Shown here: positions 23,897 through 36,190 of the stretch, piece by piece
Numbering within the stretch: the stretch's first letter is position 1
How the letters are laid out: the number at the start of each line of letters is the position of its first letter
NCBI GenBank assembly: GCA_038503065.1
Contig: JBCAMK010000016.1
Location: 434,001 to 498,000, forward strand
Length of the DNA stretch: 64,000 nucleotides
Reading direction: 5' to 3'
DNA from: Paragyromitra xinjiangensis
Taxonomy: Eukaryota > Ascomycota > Pezizomycetes > Pezizales > Discinaceae
Position numbers and translations under genes: made by a program
Notes under the pieces: generated by a model
Told to the model about the DNA's origin: nothing
Seen by the model: the letters and a program-made list of their open reading frames with translations, nothing else
Databases searched by the model: none

Positions 23897-25328
23897 TCAC
23901 AACCCATCACTCGCCCCTCTCCCCTCTCTAAGCTTCACCTCATACCGCACTCCATACAACCACTCGTTCGGATCCCTAGACTTCCCCCCCTTCTCTATCC
24001 TCGCCTTCGGATCACGATCCATCGGCGCCCACGCCACAAAAAAGTCCCTCAACCAACGCCACCACCATCGCTCCGCCATAAACGCAATACCACTCCAATA
24101 CGCCTGTTTCGCGATTGAAGTGGAGCGTGGGAGTCGCAGCTTCGTATACTCTGACAGTGCAGAGGAGAAGTTAGGTTTTTCATCACCACTAGGGGGGTTA
24201 TTAAGGATGGCATTGGCAAGGATTGTGGCGTCTTCGATTGACATACAGGCGCCTGTTTATGTTAGATAAAAGCGAGAGTAGGGGAGGTGGGAAGGATCTA
24301 CCTTGCCCACTAGTCGGTAACATAATCCTCCCTGCGTCCCCGATGAGGACTACATTACCATCCTGCCCCTCACCCGCATTCGCAATCTCCGCCTCCTTAA
24401 ACACGCGCTGCCACAACGACACTCTAACAATCTTTTCACTATCTCTAAAGAACGCACCACACTCCCCCACCCCCGGATACCACTCCTTCTCCAAACTCCT
24501 CAAAATTTCCTCCGTACTCTCAAGAGAATACCCCCCCGTCGTAACCGTCCCAAACTCCGCACTCTCAACAACCTCACTCCTCCCACTCGGAGCCGCACTC
24601 TCAGGCAACGACACAGTCCACCACTGTCGTCCCCCAGGCAGCACCCACGTCGCCACCCCACCCACATCCAACAACACCACATGTCCCCGTCCCAACACCT
24701 CCTCATCCGTCCCCTGCGGCCGTCTCGATATCCCATACAGCCCAGACGCATACGCAAACTCCGGTTTCCAATCCGCAAGCAAACACTTCCTAACAACACT
24801 CCACCCACCATCAGCACCAACAACCAACCCTCCCTCCCGTCTCCCCCCGTCTTCAAGCAGTACCTCCACCCCCTGTCTCGTCTGCTCAACACCAACAACC
24901 TTCGCCCCCCACTCTACCACTCCCCCACGCTCCACAACCGCATCAACAAGCACCCGCATGAGAGCGCTTCGCTCAATCACGCGGAGTCCCGTCGAGAGGT
25001 CGGGACTCCAGTTTGGGTTGTGGAGAGAGTTGAGGTATCTCCCCTGCACAGGCTCAGAGGATACTCTGCTCCTCCACATAGACGTCTGGATGGCTTCAGC
25101 GCTGGCAGACCATAGTGCGTCGTGGATCCCTAACTGGGTGAGGGGGTAGAGGGCGTTACTGGAGAGGACGACGCCGGCGCCGGAGAAGTAGGCGGATGCG
25201 GCCGGGAGACGGTCGAGGAGGAGGGGGGTGTATTGGGAGAGGTCGGGGTGTTTGAGGATTGTGAGGGCGAGGGTGGGGCCGGCGATGCCGCTGCCGACTA
25301 TGATGATTGTGTGTTTTGGGGAGGCCAT
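23897..25328 (-). CDS. FAD-dependent monooxygenase (salicylate hydroxylase-like)
   Basis: Flavoprotein aromatic hydroxylase of the PHBH fold, NAD(P)H-dependent by family. Exons 25328-24302 and 24252-23897, split by a 49-nt intron, give 460 residues, normal for the family. The N-terminal dinucleotide-binding loop is IVGSGIAGPTLAL. A DG-type motif VVGADGGWSVVRK follows in the middle. The second FAD motif reads VLIGDAGRIMLPTSGQG and continues across the intron as ACMSIEDA, the family's signature, which fixes the splice sites. The GD and SGQG residues are present, so the enzyme looks intact. Some homologues act in secondary metabolism, others in salicylate or phenol breakdown; the substrate cannot be told here. 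The next gene upstream lies on the same strand 353 bases away. Confidence 0.92.
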
Positions 25329-25681
25329 TGTGGGTGGGTTGTTAGGAGGAGGGAGTGGGAGGGAGGAGGTTTTATAGTGGTTGGTGATACTTGGTGAACG
25401 AATGAAATCTGGTGTAACGTGACATTGACCCAGACGCGGCGAATACGAGACTGCAGCCTGCTTGGCGGTCTGAGAGTCGGAATCTGATATTCAGTACTGC
25501 CAGGCTGTGATATTAGCACTGGACGAAATATAAGATACAAGAGGCGTTCTTGCGCAATTAACAATTCTCATCTAAGAGATATCTAATTACACCCAAGCAC
25601 CAAATTCCAAAAACCCAACCCATAAAAATCAAAACACCAAATCCAGAACAAAAGAAAAAAACACAAACCCACCCCCACAAA
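25329..25681. other. Intergenic spacer
   Basis: Promoter of the FAD monooxygenase and 3' end of the next minus-strand gene. Nothing further recognised. Confidence 0.5.
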
Positions 25682-27572
25682 TCAACACCTTTTCAAAGCC
25701 TCAAACAGTCCCGCCCTCGCCAACCCCCCCAACCGTCCCCTCCTCTTCCTCTCAACCTCCCTATAAAACTCCACCCTAACCCTAACCCCCCTCTCCTTCT
25801 TCCCCTTCCTCCTCAACCTCCCCCAAAACCCCACCCCCTCATCCAAAACCACCCCCTCACTTAGCGCCGCTTCACAAAACCAACAACAACACTTCCCATA
25901 AACCTCCTTATACGCCTCCCAAAACACCTCACCCGTGAACTCGAAGCCCCCTTCCAACACCCCACTGCCAAGCTTATCATCATGATCAATAAACCTCCCC
26001 GCAACAGCACGACACCAAACCCGATACGTCACCGGCGTGAGCATCGCCGAATGCCATACCAGGTCCACGTCGAGCGTGGGAACTAGGATCTTCCCCGGGT
26101 GGGATTTGAAGAGAGCAAAGTATTTACCGTAGCGGTCGATAGCACGGGAGAGGAAGCCGTAGGATGTGTGTGCGAGGACGCAGCCACGCTCCGGGGAACG
26201 TTTGGCTAGGGTTGAGGAGAGGGAGTCGAGTGGGAGAGTGCCAATTAGGGCGGGGGAGCGGATCCAGAGTTGGTCGTTCATTTTGGAGACGAAGTCGCCT
26301 TGGCGGATGACGGCGGCGGTGAGGTCGAGGGAGAAGGGGGTGGGGGTGGAGTAAGCGGATAGACAGAGGGTTAGGGCGGAGAGGTGGGAGGGTGGGAGGG
26401 TGGAGGAGGTGAGGGTCGGGATGGTGGGGAGGGTGGGGATTGGGGTGGTGCGGAAAAGGGTGTTTGCGAAGTTTGCAGGATCCCAAGATGCTGGAGTAGG
26501 GTCTTCGGAGGGGGTGTGTCCGTCGTTGTTGAGATTGGTCATTCTAGAGGGGTTAGTTAGGTTTAGTAGTAAGAGTAGAGGACGTACCTCATTCGTCCTG
26601 TGTCGCCTTTTTCTAAGAATGATTTTAAGTCGGTTTTGAATTTCTCTGCACATAGTATTTCTTTAGTGATTGTGTCCCCGCATCCGCTACATTCCGCTGT
26701 AAATTCATCGTCTACCCATCCGCCTCCTTTCTTCTCAGAATGGCATATCCGAACGTCGACGTCCTTGCCACAGGGAGGACACTTTATACGTTTCTTTGGC
26801 GCTGTATCTTTCCACAGTAGATCATCAATCAAGTTCGGCGACTGCGAGGTCAGCTTCTCAAAGAACTCAGAAGCCGCCTCAGGGAGCGTATAATCGAAAG
26901 ACTCATCATCAATCGCAGCATGCTACAACCCATTAGCAATACCCCGCATCACCAAAAACCAGACAAAACCCACAACTTGCACCCACGGAAACGCAGTCCC
27001 CAGAATCAAATCAAACCCAAAATGCAGCGCATCCTCATTATAGCATCTCGGATTAAGCATATAGCTATGCCACACCATCAACACATCTACAACAATCAGC
27101 CCAGTCCAACCTGGACTCTCACAGAGGACCTACCAAGTGGAGGTAATAACTCATCAGGTAACTCCCTAACACTATCGCCAAGCGCACTCCCACTCTTCCC
27201 TTCCCGTCGTCTCAATTCCGATTCTGCCCCCTTCCACCACTCCATAAACCGTTCTACTGCAATCTCAACAAATGCAGTCCACCATACATCGGTTTCTTCT
27301 TGCGCGGTGCCGAATATTTCAATAAGCGCGCTCTCTTTTGTTACTCTGTGGTTTAGCTTTGATAGTGCTTGGAGCAGCTTCAGGTGTACTGCACACTGGG
27401 AGACTGTCGGTGGCGCATTTGGTGGTAGTGAAGACGCGGTTAGCGGGGAGGTGCGGAAGACCGCTGGATCTGGGATGGCGGGCTCGTCGTCTTTAGACGT
27501 TGAGGGGGGGAAGGAGGGCGCTGTGGCGGGGGATAGATTGTGTTTTATTAGTGCTGATAGAGAGTACGTCAT
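25682..27572 (-). CDS. DUF1399/glycine-rich-domain (GRDP)-like protein
   Basis: A member of the conserved eukaryotic GRDP/DUF1399 type, whose molecular role in fungi is not established. Exons 27572-27134, 27086-26983, 26922-26588 and 26543-25682 give 579 residues. The hallmark motif PPLDVLMVWHSYMLNP (about residue 143) appears only when the 47-nt first intron is removed, which supports the model. A second copy of the same motif, VPTLDVDLVWHSAMLTP, lies near residue 450, followed by GRFIDHDDKLG. Between the two are paired cysteines, CPPC (about 229) and CSGC (about 259), that could bind zinc. The C-terminal 60 residues are very rich in Arg and Lys. No signal peptide or membrane segment is seen. 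It neighbours the FAD monooxygenase and, head to head, the NLR. Confidence 0.85.
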
Positions 27573-28521
27573 TGTGGTTTGTGGTTCGTAGTTGTATGTA
27601 TGTATGTATGGTTTGTTGGGGGTTGGGACGGACGTTATATACATGTAGCTGAGGAATACGAGAGGGTGTGACGAGGGTCTGCCTTGTGAGGCGTTGGATG
27701 TTGCTGGTGATGAGTCGGTGCGGCTCTGGGTTGTGTAACAGTGTTGGATATATCTGGCAGGGATGGTCGTTCTGATGTCAGTAGGTGGCTGTATCGGGAT
27801 TGATGGGCGATTCTATTCTGATCGTGGTGTTTGTTCTCGCCGGTTTCTAGCATAGCCTTGATCTTTAATAGAAGTGTGGTATCATCCGAAATAATCTGGT
27901 AATGTTATTCGTCTCGAACAACTAATAGATGGATAAACTGGGGGAACATATTCCACCTCATTCATTTTCTTGCCGTGAAGGTACACAAAATATTACTTTG
28001 GTATCCCCTCAATTCACCACCGCCAACTCATGACAAGCGCAATCTCCCTCAAAGGGGAGGAATATTCAAATCTTAGGGCTCCAGGTCTTAGCCCAGAAAA
28101 GAGTCCCCCTAATACGCGGGTTATTTCACCAAGACCTTGGATATAACCCTAACCTTGTTGGTTGGTAGTTATGGTCAGAGTCGCTAGTCTTACTGATGCT
28201 AGCAGACAACTAAGTATTTGAGTGAAGTACTGTTTTATAGGTGAGACCTACCTTCCTAAGTAACACTGGATATGAGAACATAGTCTATTACACAATTCCA
28301 GGTCAATAACCACTACAACCCACCAAGAGTATTTGGTAACATAACATTACAGTAGGACCTGTACCACCATCCCCAACCCAATGAACCTCAGCCTCAAAGA
28401 ACTCAAACAAAAAGCAACGAGCTGCCATTGGTGACTCCAAAAGCCTACCCCTCTTTCATTATAAGTGCCTCAATCCCACAATCCATATACTCCATGTCCA
28501 CATTCATCATCTACCAACACC
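27573..28521. other. Divergent promoter region
   Basis: 949 bases between the start codons of the GRDP-like gene (minus) and the NLR (plus). No supported gene; open frames are short. Confidence 0.5.
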
Positions 28522-31500
28522 ATGGCCGACATCATAGGTCTAACCGCGAGCATCATCGCCGTCATCCAGCTCACAGGAGCACTAAGCACCTTAACGCAAG
28601 GCTACATCAGCGGAGTCAAACGGGCAACAAGCGACCGTCAGAAGCTAGTAGAAGAACTCACATCTCTCGGTCAAGTCCTCGAGCATCTGAAAGTAGAGAT
28701 CACTCCTACGGGATGTACTGGCACGATCGAAAAGACGATGATGTTGCAGGGTCTTGAGGTGCCTCTTAAGAACTGTAGAACGGAGCTGCAGGCACTCGTG
28801 ACGAAGATGCAGCCGGTGAAGGGGTTGAGGGGCGCGTGGAGGAAACTTAAGTGGCCGTTGGAGGAGGCGGAGACTATGCAGTGTATTGAACGGGTTGAGA
28901 GATATAAGACGCTTTTTCATTTTGCGTTGACGGCGGATCATTCGTGAGTTTGTGTTTGTTGGGTGTTAGGTGTGGTGCTGATGTGGTGTAGGGCGGTGTT
29001 GAGGAGGATTGAGGAGAGTGGTGCGAGTACGAGTGTTGCTGTGCAAGGTTTACAAAAAGACGTTGCGGCGGAAGCTGCAGCCCAGGAGGAGTGGAGGAGG
29101 AAGGATAGGGATAAGCAGATAGGTGAGGGAGGGTTCAGTTGATGGGATTAGAGCTGATGCTTTGGGTTAGTGAAGAAACGGAAGATTATTCTGTCGTGGC
29201 TGCTTCCGGGGTCATTCGAAGATATTCACGTCGATATTAGTAGAAATAGACAGGAGGGAACTGGAACATGGCTTTTGAAAGCCTTGCAGGATCTTGGGTG
29301 GGAGCAGGGGAGTGTATTATTGATATGGGGCCATGGGATTGGTATTTATAACAAGAAATCATATTCTAAAGACGGATGCTGACTCGAAGACTTGATAGCT
29401 GGGGCGGGCAAGACATTCTTAAGGTATTCCCATATCTACAGGACCACATAACCGTTTAACTGACCTAAGCTCCACTACAGCTCACGAATAATCGATAACC
29501 TCCGAGACAAAGCACCAACTGCAAACTACGGTGTGATTTATGTCTACTTCGACTACAACGAACAGGACCGTCAAAAACCCATACACGTTTTTGCCAGCCT
29601 AGTCAAGCAACTTGCTACTCAAATCCCCGGACCTCACATCCATACACATCTCGAAAGCTTATACGACAGTCTAGAATCTGGAGTAAAACGACCAACTCTC
29701 AACGAGCTGTATGATACGCTTCTTACAATGTCAGCATCGTTCACCCGGGTGTTTTGTATATTCGATGCGTTGGACGAATGCCATCCGGAGAATCAGCGGA
29801 GGGAGCTACTTCCTTTGATTCGGCGTATGGAGGAGGATGGGTTTAGCTTGTTCGTTACGAGTAGACCGTACCCCGAGGATGTTTCCGTGTGTTTTCACGA
29901 TGTGCCAAAGATTGAACTTTTGGCAACAAAGGAGGATATCAAACGTTATATCGTCGAGAAATTCAACGGGAATTCACGGCTGAAGCTCCTCATACAAACG
30001 CCGGAGCGTAAAGAGAAGGTTATTTCCGAGCTCGCAGACTGTGCTGGTGGAATGTAAGTGGTGACAATTACAGCAGTGTTTCCGTCTTACTGATTCGTTA
30101 AATCTAGGTTTCTGCTCGTTCGATACCATATCGAATACCTTCGTCAACAAGTCACACTCAAAAAGATCATGACAGAACTCGACAAGCTCAAGAGTTCTTC
30201 TACCGGAACTAGGTCACTAGATCCTACCTACGACCGAGCTCTACAAACCCTTCGAGGCCAACATCCAGACCGTGTAGACTTAGCAACCAAGATTCTTTCT
30301 TGGCTCGTTAGGGCCCGTCGAACACTTACCGTCCATGAGCTCCAAGTCGCTGTCTCAGTAGAACAAAACCGGTATGAGCTCGACGAGCTAGATCTACCAG
30401 AGACAGAGACATTGCTGGATGTTTGTGCGGGTCTAGTTACTATCGATGAAAGCACCAACACTATCAAACTAGCACATCTCACTGTCCATGAGTATCTCCA
30501 GAGCCATTCGATAATTCCTCAAGACGTGGAATTCAAAATCGCTATGGCTTGCGTAACTTGTGTTTCGTTCGATGCGTTTGCTAAAAGTGGCTCTGGGGAG
30601 CTGCAGTCCGTGGCTTACCCATTTCTGGAATATGCAACTCACCATGTATCGTATCATCTAACATCCGCATGCGATGATGATCAATCAACCAACCTCATTC
30701 TGACGGCGCTAAACCAGGCAGCCTCCGATAGTCGTGAGAAGGTGGTTAAGTTCTTGCTGGATAGTTTGGCGGACCCTGCGGCTCTGGATAAAACGGGAGA
30801 CACAGCCCTGCACTGGTCAGCATCTAAAGGATTCGAGGAAGTGGTTAAACTGCTACTTGATCGTGGGGCGAACCTTTCAGCGTTGGATAAGAATGGTTGT
30901 ACGGTTTTATACCGGGCAGCAGCTGGAGGACACGAAGGAATGGTTGAGCTATTGCTTGAGCACGGAGCAAGCCTCTCTGACTTGGATAATGACGGGGAAA
31001 CGGTTTTGAGTAGGGCAGCACGTGAAGGGAATGTGGGAGTGGTCAAGTTGTTACTTGAGCACGGAGCAGACACCTCGATCCTGGACAAGAATGGGAATAC
31101 AATCTTGTATCGGGCAGCATCAGAAGGACACGAAAAAGTGGCGAAGCTGTTGCTCGAATACGGAGCAAAAATCTCGGCGTTGGATGAACACCCAGTGACG
31201 GCTTTAAATAGAGCGGCACACGAAGGGAACGAAGGAGTGGTTAAGCTGTTGCTTGAACGCGGAACGGACTACTCGGTGAGGAATAAAAAGGGAGAAACAG
31301 CTTTACATCTAGCGGCATTCAATGGGAATGAAGGAGTGATAAAGCTGTTCCTCGAACGCAAGGTGGACCTCTCGATTCGAAACAAAAAGGGAGAAACACC
31401 TTTACATCTAGCGGCGTTTTCTGGAAACGAGAGAGTAGTCAAGCTATTACTCGAATGTGGAGCAGATGTCTTGGCTCTAGATGAAAACGGCGGTTCGGCT

Positions 31501-32469
31501 TTAGATAGGGCAGCACACGAAGCAAACGAGGGAGTAGCCAAGTTGTTACTTGAACATGGAGCAGACCTTTCAGCTGTGGATGATGAAGGGGATACAGTAC
31601 TGCACCTAGCAGCGCTCAAAGGAAGCGAGGTAATGGTCAAGTTGTTTCTCGACCATGGAGCAGATGCATCAGCCCGGAATAACCTCAAGCATACAGCTGT
31701 CTACTATGCGGTTGATGAAGAACACGAGGAAATACTAAAGTTGTTGCTTGAACACGGAGCAGAAACCTCAGCTGTGAATCTTGAAGGAGATACAGCATTA
31801 CGCCTCGCAGTACTAAAAGGCAACGAAGTGATGGCCAAGTTACTGCTTGACCATGGAGTAGATCCATCGATTTGCAACAGCTACGGACGTTCAACTTTAT
31901 ACTGTGCAGTAGACGATGGACGTGAGGGAATGGTTAAGATGTTACTTGACCACGGAGCGGACCCCTCAGCTGCTGGGAAATCAGGACAAACAGCATTACA
32001 CTTAGCAGCAGCTAACGGTAACGAGGAAATTGCTAAGCTGCTGCTCGACCATGGAGCAGATACAACGACCTGTAACACATTTAAACGTACAGCTTTAGTC
32101 TTTGCGGTAATGGAAGGCCATGAAGGAATGGTCAAATTATTACTTGAGCGTAAGGCAGACCCCTCAGCTGTGGGACATTCAGGGCAGACAGCATTGCATG
32201 TAGCCGCACTCGACGGCCACCAGGGAATTACCAAATTGCTGCTTGAACATGGGGCAGACCCCTTAGCTACGGATAGCGCTGGGGAGACACCATTCCATCT
32301 GGCAGAATCTAAGGGCAACGATGGAGTGGTCAAGTTGTTACTTGAGAAGGGAGCTGCTCCATCAACTCTAGCCAAGGGAGAACGAACACCATCAGCAAGA
32401 CCTGTAAACAAGGAAGGACTACAATTGTTGGTGCGTATATGTACTCCCCCTCACATTATTAGTTTTTAA
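28522..32469 (+). CDS. NACHT-ankyrin NLR-like (STAND) protein
   Basis: Fungal NOD-like receptor. Such proteins sense ligands with their repeats and can trigger regulated cell death in non-self recognition. Exons 28522-28943, 28992-29122, 29171-29341, 29399-29423, 29481-30053 and 30108-32469 give 1227 residues. Residues 1-140 resemble the fungal STAND N-terminal (HeLo/Ses-like) domain, starting MADIIGLTASIIAVIQL. The linker includes RQEGTGTWLL, usual just before the NACHT. Walker A is GIAGAGKT with K246 and lies on a 25-nt exon; Walker B is FCIFDALDEC near 345. A winged-helix-like segment follows (LSWLVRARRTLTVHELQ). From about residue 650 come one partial and 16 full 33-residue ankyrin repeats, very alike. 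The C-terminal 25 residues are uncertain, since a GTGCGT donor near 32430 could give a shorter tail. Confidence 0.92.
30738..32379 (+). repeat. Ankyrin-repeat tandem array (99-bp units)
   Basis: Sixteen full and one partial in-frame units of 99 bp inside the NLR gene. Units in the second half alternate between two flavours (TALHLAA-like and LYCAVD/LVFAVM-like), so the effective period there is 198 bp. Confidence 0.9.
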
Positions 32470-33466
32470 TTAGTCAAATTGTGGGAACTAGGATAGTTTT
32501 TGCCGTAACCACTTAACGGAAATATCAAAGCGGAAGTCCCAGCAGGAGTAGTTTGCGGGTCAACCAAAGTCTAGGCCATAGTTTCGTGTTCACATTCAGG
32601 GCCATCTAAGGGAATACCCCCTATTTTATTTTACTCCCACTATTTTTCTTCCTAGACGGATACTGCAACATCTCTAGCACTTCTACATACTTTTCTCCTC
32701 TTATAATACCCACTACCGAATCGGCGGAAACAAATAGAGACCCTATCCAGTACTAAATAAATTAAAGACACTAAAAAAACCAGCCCTTTACTCACCCACT
32801 TACCCACAGACCAGAGCTAGCCCTCTGCACAGCTGTAGCATCGATAGAAGACGTATCCACATCTCGTGACTCTACCGTGTAGGAAATATAGAAGCGCTAA
32901 TGGCATGTCAAGCCGCATTCCGCGACCCTCTTTAAAACGGTCGAATGATACTATATGCATGACTGAATTCCACGCTTGTGCCCTCCTACTGCAATAAAAC
33001 ACCCCATCACCATCCATCTCACCCTCCTGTTCACTTTTGTCCCACATCCCTAGCCCATCCTCCATAACACCTAGGAATATCAATATTTTATCTACTACGT
33101 ACTCCGTAACACTCCCAAACAGAAATAAAACAGGAAATGACGAAACAACCGTATGAAACGCACGCGCACACTAAGACGGAGGTAAAATGTAGGCACATTA
33201 TAGTAGACAAAATACATAATAGTAAGAGGGTGGACATTTAGTTATAGTGGTAAACTAACGTAGCGAAGAAAAGATAAAAAGGGACCCTTAAAGTGGAAGC
33301 CAGAAACAGGATAAAAGTAAAGAAAGAAAATACTAGTAAAAAACAAGCCAGCCTGATGAGAAACGGATATAACAACTCAAAGAGAAATCTCCTCTACTCT
33401 GTCATTCCACGTAACTGGTCTCCTACCCTTATTTCCCCGCTCCCCCTTCTATTATGCCAAACCCGC
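32470..33466. other. Intergenic region
   Basis: Convergent spacer between the NLR (plus) and the UBX gene (minus), AT-rich. No supported gene. Confidence 0.5.
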
Positions 33467-35205
33467 CTAGTCATCCATTACTTCAACCATAACTGTTCCA
33501 TTCTTCAGTCCTGCCTCATCTACCGTCATATCCAAAAACTCGATCAGCTTTTTCCCCAGGCACACCAAGTCAAACTCCTTTTCACCTGGCGCAGCCCTCC
33601 TCTCTTCCTCAGGCTTCTTCGCCTCGTGCTCTGGTAGCATGTCCGCTTTGACATACTCAAACAACCTCTCAACGCGATCCTTTAGCAAGAACCTTCGAAC
33701 CACCTTAGTGCCATCATGCATCTTGAATTGGATTCTCGTTGTTTCTGGTCCCGGTGGCGGCTCTGCGTGGTGAGCGTTTGCTCTAATCCGAGAGAAAGGC
33801 GTTTCATCTTCGACTTCGATTGCAGCAGGTTGTTTGCCCTTAGAAGATTCCTCAAAGTCCATCAGGTCAGAGTCTGGGGTATCTTTGGTGAGTGCGTCCG
33901 GGTCGTCAGAGGTGGAGGCGGAGGTGGCAGCACCAAGCGAGTTTTGCATAGCGAGCTGCATCATCTCATCCTCAGTCATATCTGCTACCGTCGGTTTCAC
34001 CTTTGATGTCCGCTGCACGGGATTCTTGGCGCTAACATCGAGAGAGTAGCGTTCTAGGAATTCGTGAAGCTGCATTACAAAATCCATTGGTTCCTTTGGT
34101 ACGGTTTTCCAAACCTTAACTTGCTCACCCGTCCGAGGGTCGATAATCGCGATATGAGGGAAAAGATCTGCAACGGTGGGGTCGTAGCGGGCTGATGGAT
34201 CTGCAGCTTTTTGGAGGTAATACCTGATATAGTCTCGACCATCCATCCCGTTACGATCCATCTGCAGGAATAGGAAGTTCTCTTTTACAGTGGCCATCAC
34301 TTCAGTGGCCTTCCAGATATCGCGGTTGAGAGTCTGGCAGGCGAAAAGGGAGCTGTCTTGGACGTTTACAAGGATCCATTTCTCGTCTTCTCTAGCTTCC
34401 GCCCTAGCGTCTTCGAGGGATAACTGGGAAATGATCTCAAAAGGTGGCCTGTACATTTCTGCCAATCTGACGGATTTTGACGATGATTCGGAAGCCCCGC
34501 CGGTCGCATCTGCGAGTAATCTATGGCGGCGCTCAGCTGAGGAAGCTTCGCTCTCATCCCAAACACTCGTACTTCGCTGGTTGAAGATTCCTCGTGATGC
34601 TGGAGCTGTGAAAGGGGTCAGAATTCACAAATCTCACCTGCATCAGAAACCAACAAAGAAAAGAGATAAAATTAAATACCTCCTCTTCGCCTGCTCGCGT
34701 GTCTTGTCGGATCCGGATATGTATAGTCGTCATCCACCAACGTCTCCCTGGTCCTAGCAATCGGTGCCCTAACTCCACCTTCATCTCCTGCCCCGCCTCC
34801 GCCTCCGCCTCCCCCATATAGCTCCTCTTGCAATTGCCTCGCTAGCGCCTCGTCATCATATTCCGAGCTTGCCCCACCGCCAGTACCAGTAGGAGCCCCA
34901 GTAGGAGCCATGGTAGCGGCATCGGATACACCTTCGCTAGCCCTTAAAGCTTCCCTAAGATCTTCATCCTCCATATCATCATCAACCTCAATCAGTCCAT
35001 CATTCCCACCCGGCCTTGACGTCCGTGGAGGTACAGGAGGTGCAAGCGTAGAGCTGCTTGGCGGATCCTCCATGTCGGCTCCCCCAGTGTCGAAGAAGAG
35101 CTGCACAGCTTGTTGAAGATTACCGTCGGAGACGCGCATATAGCTCTCCGCCTTACGAATGGGGGCGTCGGTGACAGCCATAAACTGGGCGACTAAGTCA
35201 TCCAT
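33467..35205 (-). CDS. UBA-UAS-UBX domain protein (Ubx5/UBXN7-like Cdc48 cofactor)
   Basis: An adaptor that, by family, links ubiquitinated substrates and cullin ligases to the Cdc48/p97 ATPase. Exons 35205-34680 and 34605-33467 give 554 residues. Residues 1-45 form a UBA-like three-helix domain (LVAQFMAVTDAPIRKAESYM). A UIM-like segment DDEALARQLQEELYGG lies before a poly-Gly run near 155. The thioredoxin-fold UAS domain spans about 226-345 (MYRPPFEII ... EKWILVNVQD), without catalytic cysteines of a thioredoxin. A second UIM-like segment (DEMMQLAMQNSLG) follows. The UBX domain is residues 465-554. The usual Phe-Pro-Arg loop of UBX domains is not obvious: the corresponding region reads CLGKKLIEFLDMT. 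The domain order matches yeast Ubx5 and human UBXN7, so the assignment is strong at family level. Confidence 0.92.
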
Positions 35206-36190
35206 TGTTACGGTTGCAGTTATTCTAGACGAAGTCCAACAAGCAGCGATAGGGGTAGAAAATTCGTGGAAACCAGGCTGTTGAGAAACTGTGGGAGAGC
35301 AGCGGGACGTTAGCCGTAAGAAACGAAAGAGAAAAAGAAAGCATGGTGGCGATAATACAAGATGGAGGGGATGAGAATGTGGGGTTGGTGAGGGGCAACG
35401 GTACCAACTCGGATCCTTGCTCAGCAGGAATACGCTGAATCCAAAAGTTAGCTGGCAGGGCAACTGAGAGACGGCAAATTTTATGATGAAGCTGATGTGA
35501 GATAGATGGATTAGAAGGTGAGCAGCAGCAGCAGTGATGGTGAGAAGGAGAGAGAAGATGGTGGTGTTGGGGAGAAGAGAGAAAAGTTTGGAGGTGTTCT
35601 CACAGCACTCCAAGGTCGTCACCACGCCAAGCATTCCTTACGTATGCTTACGGCAGGAGACCCATTGGAAGGAGACAGAAACAAAGGAAAGAATAGACAG
35701 TTCTAGGGACGTAAGTGATTCTTATCCCAATATAGAGTGAGTACCTTACATTACCGGGACATCCACAGTATTATACAGCTCGCTTGTGATCTTCAGCTAG
35801 CTATGCAATGTGTAACCATCACTCTAGATAACACTGCATGGTCGTGCCGAAAAGGCTCATCTGCCGGATAGAAATAAAACCGGTTTCCAGAAAATATCAA
35901 GTGTATCAAGAATAATTCTTAGTGTTCCCCAAACTGATAGCAAAAAACGCCATATTTACAATTACAGAGATATCCCAGAGCTTCCCATTTTTATGCCACT
36001 TTTCTATCCTAACCACCCACTTTCAATAGCTCTCGCCTCAAAAACTAGAGGCTCCATTCATTAGATTAAAGCTTTCTAGAAGCACTTCTAGAGTTTCTCC
36101 CAGTGCTTTTTTTATGCCTTAATCATAAAAATCTGCAATGAATTATCAGCAAACAGAACTCAAAAGCAATCAAAAATAGCATGATACTAT
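35206..36190. other. Intergenic region
   Basis: Promoter of the UBX gene and downstream region of the G-patch gene. No supported gene. Confidence 0.5.

Noticed and set aside
24223..25149. 308-codon plus-strand frame opposite the FAD monooxygenase
   Set aside because: Ser/Pro/Thr-rich shadow of a G-rich coding strand; no domain, and the minus-strand protein has full family motifs.
25765..25795. Telomere-like CCCTAACCCTAACCC
   Set aside because: Lies inside the GRDP-like coding sequence (Arg/Val-rich residues), only two and a half units; codon usage explains it.
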